Assembly (NCBI GenBank): GCA_037074615.1
Contig: CM073542.1
Location: 22,267,568 to 22,331,567 of the forward strand
Source: Leucaena leucocephala
Lineage: Eukaryota; Streptophyta; Magnoliopsida; Fabales; Fabaceae
DNA length: 64,000 bases
Direction of reading: 5' to 3'
A program made the translations under genes and the position numbers. Below, one piece after another: positions 23,184 through 33,022 of the stretch. The notes below the pieces were generated by a model. That model was not told the DNA's origin. It worked only from the letters and a program-made list of their open reading frames with translations, and did not search any database. Each line of letters opens with the position of its first letter. Within the stretch, counting starts at the first letter, position 1.

Positions 23184-26100
23184 ATGGGACGTGTAGAGGA
23201 TGAAGAACCAGGATTAAAACGAATGAAATTGTCCTCTAAGGGATCGGGCGCCTTGTCAAACGGTTCATCTTCTGTTGAGCCTATTGGTGGCTCGTCAAGT
23301 GATCTGATGGCTCGGCCCCTACCATCAGAAGGGGACGAAGATGTAGTTGGCTCAAAAGGAGTTATTAAAAGAGAGGAATTTGTCCGGATTATTGCGAAGG
23401 CTTTATACTCTTTAGGTTATATAAAGAGTGGAGCACATTTAGAAGAGGAGTCTGGAATACCTTTACATTCATCTGTGGTAAATCTGTTTATCCAGCAAAT
23501 ATTTGATGGCCATTGGGATGAAAGTGTCGCGACATTGCATAATATTGGTCTAGCAGATGAAAACACTGTCAGGTCAGCATCTTTTTTAATTTTGGAACAG
23601 AAATTTCTAGAGCTTTTGGATGGGGAAAAGGTCATGGATGCATTGATGACCTTAAGGACTGAGATTGCACCACTTCATGTCAATAGTAGCAGACTTCGTG
23701 AACTTTCTTCTTGCATTGTGTCTCCATCTCCATGTGGCAAAAATAGTTCCACTAAGCAAGGTATTGTGAAGGTGAGGTCTCGGTCAAAACTGCTGGAGGA
23801 ATTGCAGAAACTGCTCCCTCCAACAATATTGATTCCTGAAAGGAGGTTGGAACATCTAGTTGAACAAGCCCTTATCTTGCAAAGAGAGGCTTGCTTATTT
23901 CACAACTCATTGGATAAGATGTCATTATACTCTGATCATCACTGCGGGAAAGATCAAATACCATCTAGAACATTACAGGTTAGAAAATGATATGTCTTAA
24001 GCTGTTTAAGGCAACACCATCCTTTTATTATTTTTTATTAAAGAATTGAATCCTGACAATTAGTTGAAGCTGTTTTCTCTTTCTTTTTTCCCTAAAACAT
24101 GTATTGTGTGCAGAGATCGTTACTGTTGTATGAAATACTGTCTTTTCTTGCCACATTTGGTGGTCATACTTCATTTTTATGTTGCAAAGTTCTAGATTTT
24201 TGCGAATACTAAACTGGCATCCTGTGAATGGCAATTATCTGTTATTATTGTTGAGGCACTGCAAAATCCTTTCTTTTTTCTTTTGTCTTTTATTTTCTTC
24301 TTTTGCTTTGAAGATAGGCAATGAATTAATTACAACTATACAAATTTGGGCAAGGCTTTTGTTGTTGTTTGTTATACAGTTTGGGGTATATGGTTTTTGT
24401 TGTCAGGGGTGATGTTTTTGTCCAAAAATATGTGAAGATGTTTTATTACTTTGTGTTAATGACCATTGGGTTTCCTTTACTTCTAGGATCTTTTATTCCC
24501 TCATTGATATTGGATAACTTAAACTATTCTTATTGGATTATATTTACTTTGGTTCAATAATAACTAGACATGTTTTCCAATGAATTGCAAGATAAATCGC
24601 ATTGTCCATGGCTTATAATAGTATGACTCGTTATAGATTTTATTGTATGTATTGATATACTCTTTAGGTTGAGATTTTTTACTCTGGTAAAATGGCAAAA
24701 TCATTTCTTAATTTACTTTGGTTCAATTATAACCAGACATGTTTTCCAATGAATTGCGTGATAAATCTCATTGTCCATGGCTTATAATGGTATGACTTGT
24801 TATAGATTTTATTGTACGTATTGATATACTCTTTGGGTTGAGATTTTTTTCTCTGGTGAAATGGCAAAATCATTTCTTAATTTAGCCAGTATTCCATGAA
24901 CATTTGTTTGATGGTGTCTATCACCATGTACTTCTGTGCTCGTTATTTTGTCTATAGACGTTATGCTTAATCTGTTCTTTAAAATCCTTGTATTGTTTTA
25001 GATTTTCATGGTTTTGAGGACGTCATACCGGGAAGGATAGAGTTCAGAATTATGTGGATAAATCATTTTAGGATGTTTATCTCCATTAAATGGTAAAATT
25101 AACTTAGATAATGTCTGAGGGATGACCACTGTTTTGGGAGCCGTGTGGATTGGACATCTTCTGAGAGTGTTAGATAGATGGTTAAGAAAATTACATCTAT
25201 TAATGGCAAGTATTAGTTGATAAATTTTCAGTTCAGGTACCTCATGCCTTATCACCTACTGCGAATGGAAACCCACTGTCAAGGACAAATATTTTGACGT
25301 AACATGTCAATTTATGAATCTATGGTATGATTCTACTGAATTACCGTTTATAGTAGTTATTGCTCAAGAAAACAATACAAGAGCATTGCTATACGCTTGA
25401 GGCTCTATTTTAGTGTTATTATTTCCCCCATTTTTGTGATTTGGTTGGTCTTTTCGTAGTTTTTACCTTTTATGTTCCCTCAAATTCTTCAGTGGTTTGG
25501 TTTGTTTCTAAATCTTGTATGACTTGGATATCAAAGTCCTTTATTTACAATGTCACATATATTCTAATTTTTTTATGCTCATTACCAACAGATATTAGAA
25601 GCACACAATGATGAAGTCTGGTTTGTACAATTTTCACATAATGGTAAATATTTAGCTTCATCATCAAATGATCGATCTGCGATTATTTGGGAGGTACACT
25701 GATACTGCTCTGGAAACTTCTGGTTTAGTCTTTTGTCCAGTGACATTTATTTCTATATGATTATTTTAGATATCATAAGCGGTTGCTTTAGTTCACATTC
25801 GTTGTTTATTTCATTGTTCCAAGGATATCTGTATAATAGAACTCTTGATATTCTATTGCTGAATCTGTTGTATGACTTTAATGTCTTCTAGTTTTTATTT
25901 TGTATCAATTGGTGATATTTTATTGGATGAAGTGACATGGCTTTCTGAAACGGTAGGCTGGGGTAATGAATTCCTATTGGCAAAGGTTTTGCAATCATCT
26001 TCATAGATCTATAATCTATAATAATTTGTTGAAATGACCATTTCACTGATTGTTGATGGCTTAGTCCCGTTGCTAGTTAAATCACTTCAGTCATGGATGA

Positions 26101-28543
26101 TTTGTCTATTCCTCAAGTTTATCATAGTATGTTTCAATTGAAGGCAGATATGGATGGTAGAAGCAAGGGTTGGCAATAGGTTAAGCTGTTAAAAGCAGTC
26201 CGGTAGCACTGATTTGATCTGGGTGAAGTGTTTATAAAGTTTTACCTTCCTAAAATGCCCACCTGATGACTCTTCCACACCAGTTAAAATGCTAGGGATG
26301 CTGTTCTGGTGCAGTATTTTGGAATGTTGAATATGTCTTTTTTGGCCTTGAGTTATGAATACAGCTATTGTAATGTGACTTGTATGCTTTCCTAATATGT
26401 TCTACAGTTATCTTGATGTGGATTGACCATTTTTCATTATTAGCCGTTTACTTTGGATATGTATAATGTAGTGGGCCTTTTAAAGATTCAGATTATCACT
26501 GGTGATTTACTTCTCACTTAGAATTGATATGTTCCATATCAAGGCTTATTGTAAGCGCAGGTTGGTCCCTAATGGAATTTACTACTCTCTTGGTGATATA
26601 TATAGTATCTTAAAAATTCTGGCTGATCGCCAATAAGTTTCATGCTTACTAAGAATTGATATGCCCCTTATTGAACTTTCTCAAAGCTTCAGGTTAGTCA
26701 ATAATGAGGTCTACTCTTCATTTAGAATTATGCAATTCGAGCTTTGCATATTAATCAATACCTTAATGTTTTGCCCGGAATTAATGTCATAAAATGTACC
26801 AGTCAGAAATATATAATACATATCCAGGAAAGAAGCGTCACTCGATTGAATTATTGACCCCTGTTGGGTGTAAAAATCATATACAATAAGATCCTCCCAA
26901 ACCTGTAGCTTTTTAACTTCTGTTTCAGAATTTGAGCCAGACTGTACCTGGTGGTCTAGTCCCTTCTCCAGACCTGTTGCTTTTTAATGTCTTCTGTTTC
27001 AGAATTTGAGCCAGACTGTACCTGGTGGCCTAGTCCCTTCTCCAGTCGAGTAATGAGATTGGATATGGTGCAGAACCAGCCAACCTGTTTACACTATGCA
27101 TACTCAGATCAGAGGGTTTGACTTGGTTTCAGAGAGTCACTTTGATCAATCCTCTGATCTGAACAGCCTAATTATCATTGTTGGATATGCCTTGTATTAT
27201 TATTATTTTGCTTTTTGCTTGTTCCCTTTATAAACGGTGACATGAACAATGTCTTCCATATGTGATTATTGGTGTTGTATACACAACATATCCTCTCAGT
27301 AGTAAACCAATGATAGAATGTTTTTTGGGTGTTTCCTTTAATAGGTTGGCTTGGATGGCGGGCTGTCTGTAAAGCATAGATTATCTGGTCATCAAAAACC
27401 TGTATCTTCTGTTGCATGGAGCCCTGATGACCAACAGCTCCTCACATGTGGAGTAGAGGAGGTCATTCGGCGTTGGGATATTTCTACTGGTGAGTGTCTT
27501 AAAGTCTATGAAAAGGCTGGTCTTGGCCTGGTCTCCTGTGCTTGGTCTCCAACTGGGAAGTATATAATTTCTGGCCTCTGTGATAAGAGCATCTGCACTT
27601 GGGAATTGGACGGGAAAGAATTGGAAATTCTGAAAGGACCCAGAACCCTTAAGATTTCTGATTTGGAAGTAATGGGTGGTGAGGAAACTATTGTTAGTAT
27701 TTGTAAAGATAATGTAGTTCAGTTGTTAAACAGAGAATCAAAGGATGAGAGGTTCATTGAAGAGGATCAGACAATAACCTCCTTTGCTTTATCAAAGGAT
27801 AACAGATTCATGCTGGTTAATCTTTGGAACCAAGAAATACATCTCTGGAAGATTGAAGGTGATCCTAAGCTTGTTGGCAAGTACAAAGGCCACAGACGCA
27901 CCAGGTTTCTTATCAGGTCATGCTTTGGTGGACTTAAGCAAGCATTTATTGCTAGTGGAAGTGAGGACTCACAGGTATGCATTTATTAGCATTGTTGCTG
28001 CAAATCAGTACTCCTTTCAAAATATAATTGTTAAGAATTTGCAAGTTACTTGCAAGTCAGTAGTCATTTCTGTTCAAGTCTATTGAACTACTCAGAGGGT
28101 GAGCCTTAGGGTAGTAGTAAGGTTCTTATCATGTGACTTGGAGGTTATGGGTTCAAATTCTGAAAGTAACCTTTCCGCTTGTGGGGTAAAGCTGTGTACA
28201 TTTTTCCCTCCTTAGTATGCACCTGGTGGGAGCCTCTTGTGATGGCCTGCCGTTTTTTCTATTGAACTACTCAATGTGAGTTTGAATTGATGGTGTTTCA
28301 ATGTTCCATTATTATGGCTGTGTGTAGGTATACATATGGCACAGAAGTTCAGGGGAGCTAATAGAGGCATTGCCAGGTCATTCTGGAGCTGTTAACTGTG
28401 TGACTTGGAATCCAGCTAACCCCCACATGTTGGCCTCGGCCAGCGATGACCGAACAATTCGAATCTGGGGTCTGAATTGTCTGAATGTAAAGTACCAAAA
28501 TGCAACCTGCAATGGCATCCATTACTGCAATGGAGCAACTTAA
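23184..28543 (+). CDS. LisH-CTLH-WD40 protein (WDR26/GID7 type)
   Basis: Scaffold-type WD40 protein of the family of human WDR26, yeast Gid7 and Arabidopsis At5g08560, found in CTLH/GID ubiquitin-ligase complexes. Coding exons 23184-23978, 25592-25693, 27345-27974 and 28328-28543 all join in phase 0 and give 580 residues. The N-terminus is Gly/Ser-rich. LisH lies at about 61-93 (IKREEFVRIIAKALYSLGYI), CTLH at about 94-165 (LHSSVVNLFIQQIFDGHWDE). WD40 repeats run from residue 266 (ILEAHNDEVWFVQFSHNGKY) to the end, with recurring SGHQKPVSSVAWSPD, GHSGAVNCVTWNP and DDRTIRIW motifs. The large introns hold two tandem duplications and a SINE. Family is secure; complex membership here is inferred. 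Confidence 0.93.
24542..24882 (+). repeat. 169-bp tandem duplication in WDR26-type intron 1
   Basis: The units 24542-24710 and 24711-24882 are nearly identical. Both hold ATTTACTTTGGTTCAAT, TGTTTTCCAATGAATTGC, CATTGTCCATGGCTTATAAT and GGTTGAGATTTTTT, with about a dozen differences. Confidence 0.9.
26900..27044 (+). repeat. Tandem duplication of about 72 bp in WDR26-type intron 2
   Basis: Two units (26900-26970 and 26971-27044) share CTTCTGTTTCAGAATTTGAG and CCAGACTGTACCTGGTGG. The repeated TTCTGTTTCAG looks like a splice acceptor, yet neither copy is followed by usable coding sequence in the gene's frame. Confidence 0.85.
28079..28273 (+). mobile_element. Au-like SINE in WDR26-type intron 3
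   Basis: The body at 28095-28257 (163 bp) is flanked by an identical 16-bp duplication, TCTATTGAACTACTCA, at 28079-28094 and 28258-28273. Near the 5' end, GAGCCTTAGGGTAGTAGTAAG fits a pol III A box, and GGGTTCAAATTC a B box, at tRNA-like spacing. The rest (GTGGGGTAAAGCTGTGTACA, GGTGGGAGCC) and the short T-run before the right duplication match my memory of the plant Au SINE family. It sits in the sense orientation of the host gene. Confidence 0.85.
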
Positions 28544-28948
28544 AAGTTGGAGCCATTCTTATCATCATAATCACATTTCATTCCTTCTTTCTTTTGTCAT
28601 TGCAATTGTGTAAATACTGTTTACTAACACCACAAGTAGACATTCATGTCAAACATGCATCTGACTTTCTCATCTAGTTCTCATAATAAATTCATGTTTC
28701 ATTTATATCCTTTATCTTTCCTCTTCCTTTTTTGATGCATTGATTAATTGACAGATATATACATGATTAAAGAAAACAAATATATAAGCAGTTGTCTTGG
28801 TTATCTTTGCCAGGTTTTGAATTGATATACGAAAGATATTTGGTTTTTACAGTTTAGTGTTGTATGATTAGTTCTTCAGGAGTTTTTATGCAGTATAATT
28901 TATTGGATTACTTAATTGGCATATAACTATTTACATAAATTTATGCCA

Positions 28949-29609
28949 TTGTTTGGAGGAATAGTTGGAGGTCAGATTGAGAAATCAAGTTATTCCACAA
29001 ATAGATAAGTTCAAATATTTGGGATCAATTATACAGAAGGACGGTGAAATTTGGAGGATGTTAATCATAGAATTCAGGTCGGGTGGTTTAAATGGAGAAA
29101 AGCTACTGGGGTTATATGTGATCGGAAAGTACCAGATAAAGTAAAAGGAAAGTTTTATCGCACTGCTATAAGATCAATAATGTTTTATGAAAGTGAATGA
29201 TAGGCATTAAAAGGACAGCAAGAGCATAAAGTTGGGGTAGTTGAGATGAGGATGTTAAGATGGATGTGTGAGTATACAAGAAAAGATAAGATTCGTAATG
29301 AACATATACAGGGAAGAGTTAGAGTGGCACCTATTGAAGAGAAAATGGTAGAGAACTGTCTTAGGTGGTTTGAACAAGTACAAAAAAGGCCAAGGGATGT
29401 GCTGGTGAAAAAGGTGAATTAAATAGTATGGACACTGATTAAAAGGAGTAGAGGAAGAACGTTTAGAGAGATCATTGAACGTGATCTTCTGGTCAATAAC
29501 CTATCTAAAGATTTAGTTTTTGATAGAGTATAATGGCATTGTATAATCTATGTAGTCGATCTTATTTAATGGGATAAGATTTATTGTTGTTGTTTGGAGG
29601 AATAGTTGG
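28949..29609 (+). mobile_element. 5'-truncated LINE (RTE-like) with target duplications
   Basis: A fragment of a non-LTR retrotransposon reverse transcriptase, bordered by a perfect 20-bp direct repeat at 28949-28968 and 29590-29609 (TTGTTTGGAGG...). Inside, the plus strand encodes FKYLGSIIQKDGE, then VPDKVKGKFYRTAIRS, EMRMLRWMCEYTRKDKIRNE and VAPIEEKMVENCLRWFEQVQ, the C-terminal part of plant LINE ORFs. A TGA replaces the Cys codon in the YESECWA-type motif, and small shifts break the frame. The 3' end, TTAATGGGATAAG followed by TTG units, is typical of plant RTE-type LINEs. It is inactive and sits 400 bp past the WDR26-type stop codon. Confidence 0.9.
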
Positions 29610-30308
29610 CATGAGTCTCATTGAAAATGCTATGCATTTAATATCAATGCTTTTATTTAGAGCTGTCAAAACAAGTTAAATGGGTCAAATGTGTTCACTA
29701 ATAATTGGTTCATCTAACTTGTGGTTCGATGGGTTAAACATGTGTTCGCTAATAATTGGTTATCTAACTTATTTGTTGTTTGATGGGTTAAAAGTCAAAG
29801 CTCAGATTGAATAGGCAATATTTGAAATTTGGATGCACACATCATCTTTTAACTTGTGATTTTTTTTTAAAGAAAAAGCAAATTTAAAGATGTGTTGTGT
29901 CATTTTAATGTCTTTAACAATATTTAAATCTTTAATGATAGAATATAAATGGAGACAATAATCAATAAAAATAATAAATTCCTAATCTATTGTAATGAAA
30001 ACCATGTAGTCAATTAAGAGTAAAAAAATGACTTGAACAATATTTTAAAGGAGAGAACTTTTATATTTATTCAAAACTCAAAAAAGTAAATAATAAAAGT
30101 CGATTTATTGGCCATTTTAGTGATAATGCTAGGTAGATTGTATGCCATTTTTCAAAATGCAGAAATCAATATTAATTTTCATTTTTTTAAATATTCATAT
30201 CAATGTTTGCCTCCTTCAAGGAATAGTCCATCCCTAAAACAAGAATTGTCTTTATCGACATAATTCCTGTACTTTTTAAAAATTATATATTAATTTTGAT
30301 TTTTCATT
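29610..30308. other. AT-rich spacer
   Basis: A short imperfect duplication at about 29690-29790 repeats TGTTCGCTAATAATTGGTT and GATGGGTTAAA. Otherwise nothing is recognised. Confidence 0.5.
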
Positions 30309-30313
30309 AAAAA
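30309..30313 (-). terminator. Pol III terminator of tRNA-Lys
   Basis: Five A residues on the plus strand give a TTTTT run just downstream of the tRNA on the minus strand. Confidence 0.7.
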
Positions 30314-30315
30314 CC

Positions 30316-30386
30316 GCCGACCGTGGGGATCGAACCCACGACCACGTGGTTAAAAGCCACGCGCTCTACCACTGAGCTAGGTCGGC
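30316..30386 (-). tRNA. tRNA-Lys (UUU)
   Basis: A 71-nt cloverleaf can be drawn on the minus strand: acceptor GCCGACC/GGTCGGC, D arm GCTC-AGTGGTA-GAGC, anticodon stem CGTGG/CCACG around loop CTTTTAA (anticodon TTT), variable TGGTC, T arm GTGGG-TTCGATC-CCCAC. All stems pair fully. CCA is not encoded, as expected for a nuclear gene, and it has no intron. The D loop is short (7 nt) but keeps GG. Confidence 0.96.
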
Positions 30387-30785
30387 TGGTGGAGAAAGTT
30401 GTGTATGAATTATGTATATAACTAAAATGAGGGCATTGGGCAATGTACACTACATTCTTTCCCCTAGATGTGGATTTGATGAAACTTAGAAAATAAGTTG
30501 TACGATAAAATAAAAATAAAATATATAAATAGTATTACATGTTTAAAATTAAAAATTATTTCATTTTTTTAAATATATTAAAAAATAAAATGATTAATTA
30601 GTTATAATTAATATGAAAAATAATTAATTAATTTGGATGAATTAAATAATATATAATATAAATTTATTTTAAAATACTAAATTTTATTATACTTAATTAT
30701 TATTTTTAATTTATTTAAATAAATTAATTAATTTTTATATTAAATGATAGAGAAATATATTTTTCTTTTATAAATTTTATATATA

Positions 30786-31542
30786 CAAATTATTAGGGCT
30801 GTGCATAATGCCCATGGTCCACTATGTCCTGCCCAGCCCGATTTTTACCGGGCAGGGCCGGGCATCGGGCTGCAAAATACAGCCCATGTATTTTTCGGGC
30901 TGGGCACCGGGCTGCCCTGCCCATGAGCACCCCTTCTTTTATTTTTTTTATTTTTTCTCTATCTTAAAAGGGAGAATATGATAGCTACTGGTGACTATAA
31001 AGTAATTTTAGAAATATAAGTAGGTAAGTTGTATCTTTTAATATTTATAACTATACTAATTTTTTCTTTTTTTTAAACTTTGTTAATTATCATATGATTA
31101 CGTTATAAATTATAATTATTTATTTTATTTTTTTAGATGCTTTATCTTTGTCAATATTAAAGAGATTGATACAAAGTTATAATTACAAACTATTTAGATT
31201 TCAACGCTTATTTTTTATATACAATAGATCTCAAGATTTTAATTATTATCTTTATTCTCTTATTCTTAGTGAATTATAGATATTATTTAATTCTGAAAGA
31301 TACATGAATATGATATTATTTTAAAAATTTATAATTACAAATTTTTTTCACAATATGAGCATGACATCACGACTTGGGTATGTCTAACTCGCCTATATCC
31401 AGTCCCCTTATACCCTGCCCAAAATTATTAGGGTTTTTATTGGGCAGGACCGGACATCGAGCTACAAAATATAGCCCATATATTTTTTAGACAAAATACT
31501 AGATAGAGAGCTGCCTTACCCATGCACACCTTTACAAATTAT
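30786..31542 (-). mobile_element. Non-autonomous hAT-like element, copy 1
   Basis: A 741-bp element (30794-31534) lies between perfect 8-bp duplications CAAATTAT at 30786-30793 and 31535-31542. Its termini are TAGGGCTGTGCA and, read inward from the right, TAAAGGTGTGCA, a 12-bp inverted repeat with two mismatches. GC-rich subterminal blocks around 30830-30930 (GGGCAGGGCCGGGCATCGGG) recur in diverged form near 31440-31520. Eight-base duplications and short inverted ends fit hAT. Its centre, read in reverse, aligns with copies 2 and 3 (CTCATATTGTGAAAAAAA, TTAAATAAT, ATAATTAAAAT), so it is inverted relative to them. No transposase is encoded. Confidence 0.85.
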
Positions 31543-31640
31543 CATGTTATTAAATAGTGTCTATAATTTAAGTACACTTTTGAGTCAAGTAACACACTAA
31601 ATGAGGATCTCCCGATCTCCCGTTTTTCATGGGGACCCGA

Positions 31641-31943
31641 TTAAAAGGACTCCGATTGAAATGCCTCCCCCTCTGATACCGAATCCTCTTGCGACACAGG
31701 ATTCTCAACGTGAAATAACCCACCATGCGTGATCTGAATTCTCAAAATCTCCCCAAACATCTCATTGAGCTTACAGTCCTCGTACTTCCACAGGTTCTCA
31801 TGGTTGGGCAACGGTCCCAGAACATAAGCATTAGGGTGTTCGGAATATATTTTCCACTCCAAGAGGGTAAACGCTATGCTGTCTTCAAGGCGTGTATCTG
31901 TGTTTCTCTTATCTTCCAGGTGAAGGCTGAGACTACAGCGCAC
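31641..31943 (-). CDS. Unrecognised 100-codon open frame
   Basis: I do not recognise this frame. Its composition is protein-like, with charged and aromatic residues mixed (LLEWKIYSEHPNAYVLGP, LPNHENLWKYEDCKLNEMFG) and an acidic end (EDSVSEGEAFQSESF). The stop is at 31641-31643. The ATG at 31943 may not be the true start, since the same frame stays open slightly upstream. It begins about 100 bp right of a hAT-like element. It could be a gene fragment, a captured transposon segment or chance; the opposite strand is also open for 105 codons. Confidence 0.2.
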   Translation of the reverse strand: MRCSLSLHLEDKRNTDTRLEDSIAFTLLEWKIYSEHPNAYVLGPLPNHENLWKYEDCKLNEMFGEILRIQITHGGLFHVENPVSQEDSVSEGEAFQSESF

Positions 31944-33022
31944 CCTTTCGACAGACTTGAAATGGGGAGGAAAAACAATGGTTGGAAAGAAAGAGTATGT
32001 GAAAATAGAAAAGGAGGTGAGAAAAATATTAATAGCTAAGGCTCACTAGGGACAACTGGCGAGAGGGGAGAGTATGAACAAAGGAGAGATTGACAACATC
32101 TCTTCTAAGGGACGATTCTAGGGTTTTCGAATGACAGGTTGATAATGGCCAAAATATATTTGACAGGAATAGTGTTGTAGGGTTTGTCAACATTTTCCTC
32201 AACCCTTTGAAGGGAGAGGTTGTGGAATCAAATCCGTGCATGTGTGATGAATGCCTACGGGTCACCCTTTTCTTTGAAGAAGGGTTTGGATAGGGTAAAA
32301 AAAATCAAAATACAATTTTAAAAAATCTAAATATTATTTTAAATACTTTTTTATAAGCTAATTATTTTTTAAAAAATATATTTTTTATTGAAAATAATTA
32401 TATTTAAAATATTATTAAACATTAAATATAGATAACTCTTTAATTGAGATTTGAATCTTGTTTTACTATATTGTTAGAAACTAAACTGTTGTGTTAGATC
32501 TAACTTATTGATTTTCAAAGGCTAATTATGTTGCTTCTAAGTTCTAATTTATTGCCAATTAATCTAGTTTGTAATATTATGTTATCTGTTAAATGAATAT
32601 AAAAGTTCATCTTGAAATGACTAAATAAAACCATAGACTACTGAAAAATCAAGATACATCAAATTGTACTTAAATACATTTGCCAAGTCTCACGATATTC
32701 GTTTTGGGTGGTATCTATCATATATTGAAACAAAGATGATATAGCACACGAGAAGTCTGCAATCAGATAGAGGAAGGCTAAAATCTCTGTTCATTCATCT
32801 TCCTTTTTCCATTTTCGTCTTCGCTCTGAGATTGACTTTCTTCAAAGAAATGAGTTAACTAATAACTGGTAGTGCGCAAAAGGATCACTAGATCAGGATC
32901 CACATCATGTTTGTAAAATTAAACCTATCTATACTCTGTAAACTAAAAAGACAAACATTAACAACTTAAGGTTAAGTAGTTTTTATGCCACTAAGCTACA
33001 AAAGCATAGGTTCTCTAGTTCA
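31944..33022. other. Spacer and PPR 3' flank
   Basis: 32030-32270 is less AT-rich and partly open on the minus strand but unrecognised. The remainder is AT-rich, and 32640-33022 probably includes the 3'UTR of the leftward PPR gene. Confidence 0.4.

Noticed and set aside
30316..30386. tRNA as a plastid or mitochondrial insertion
   Set aside because: Plastid tRNA-Lys(UUU) carries a large matK intron; this copy has none and its flanks are nuclear AT-rich sequence.
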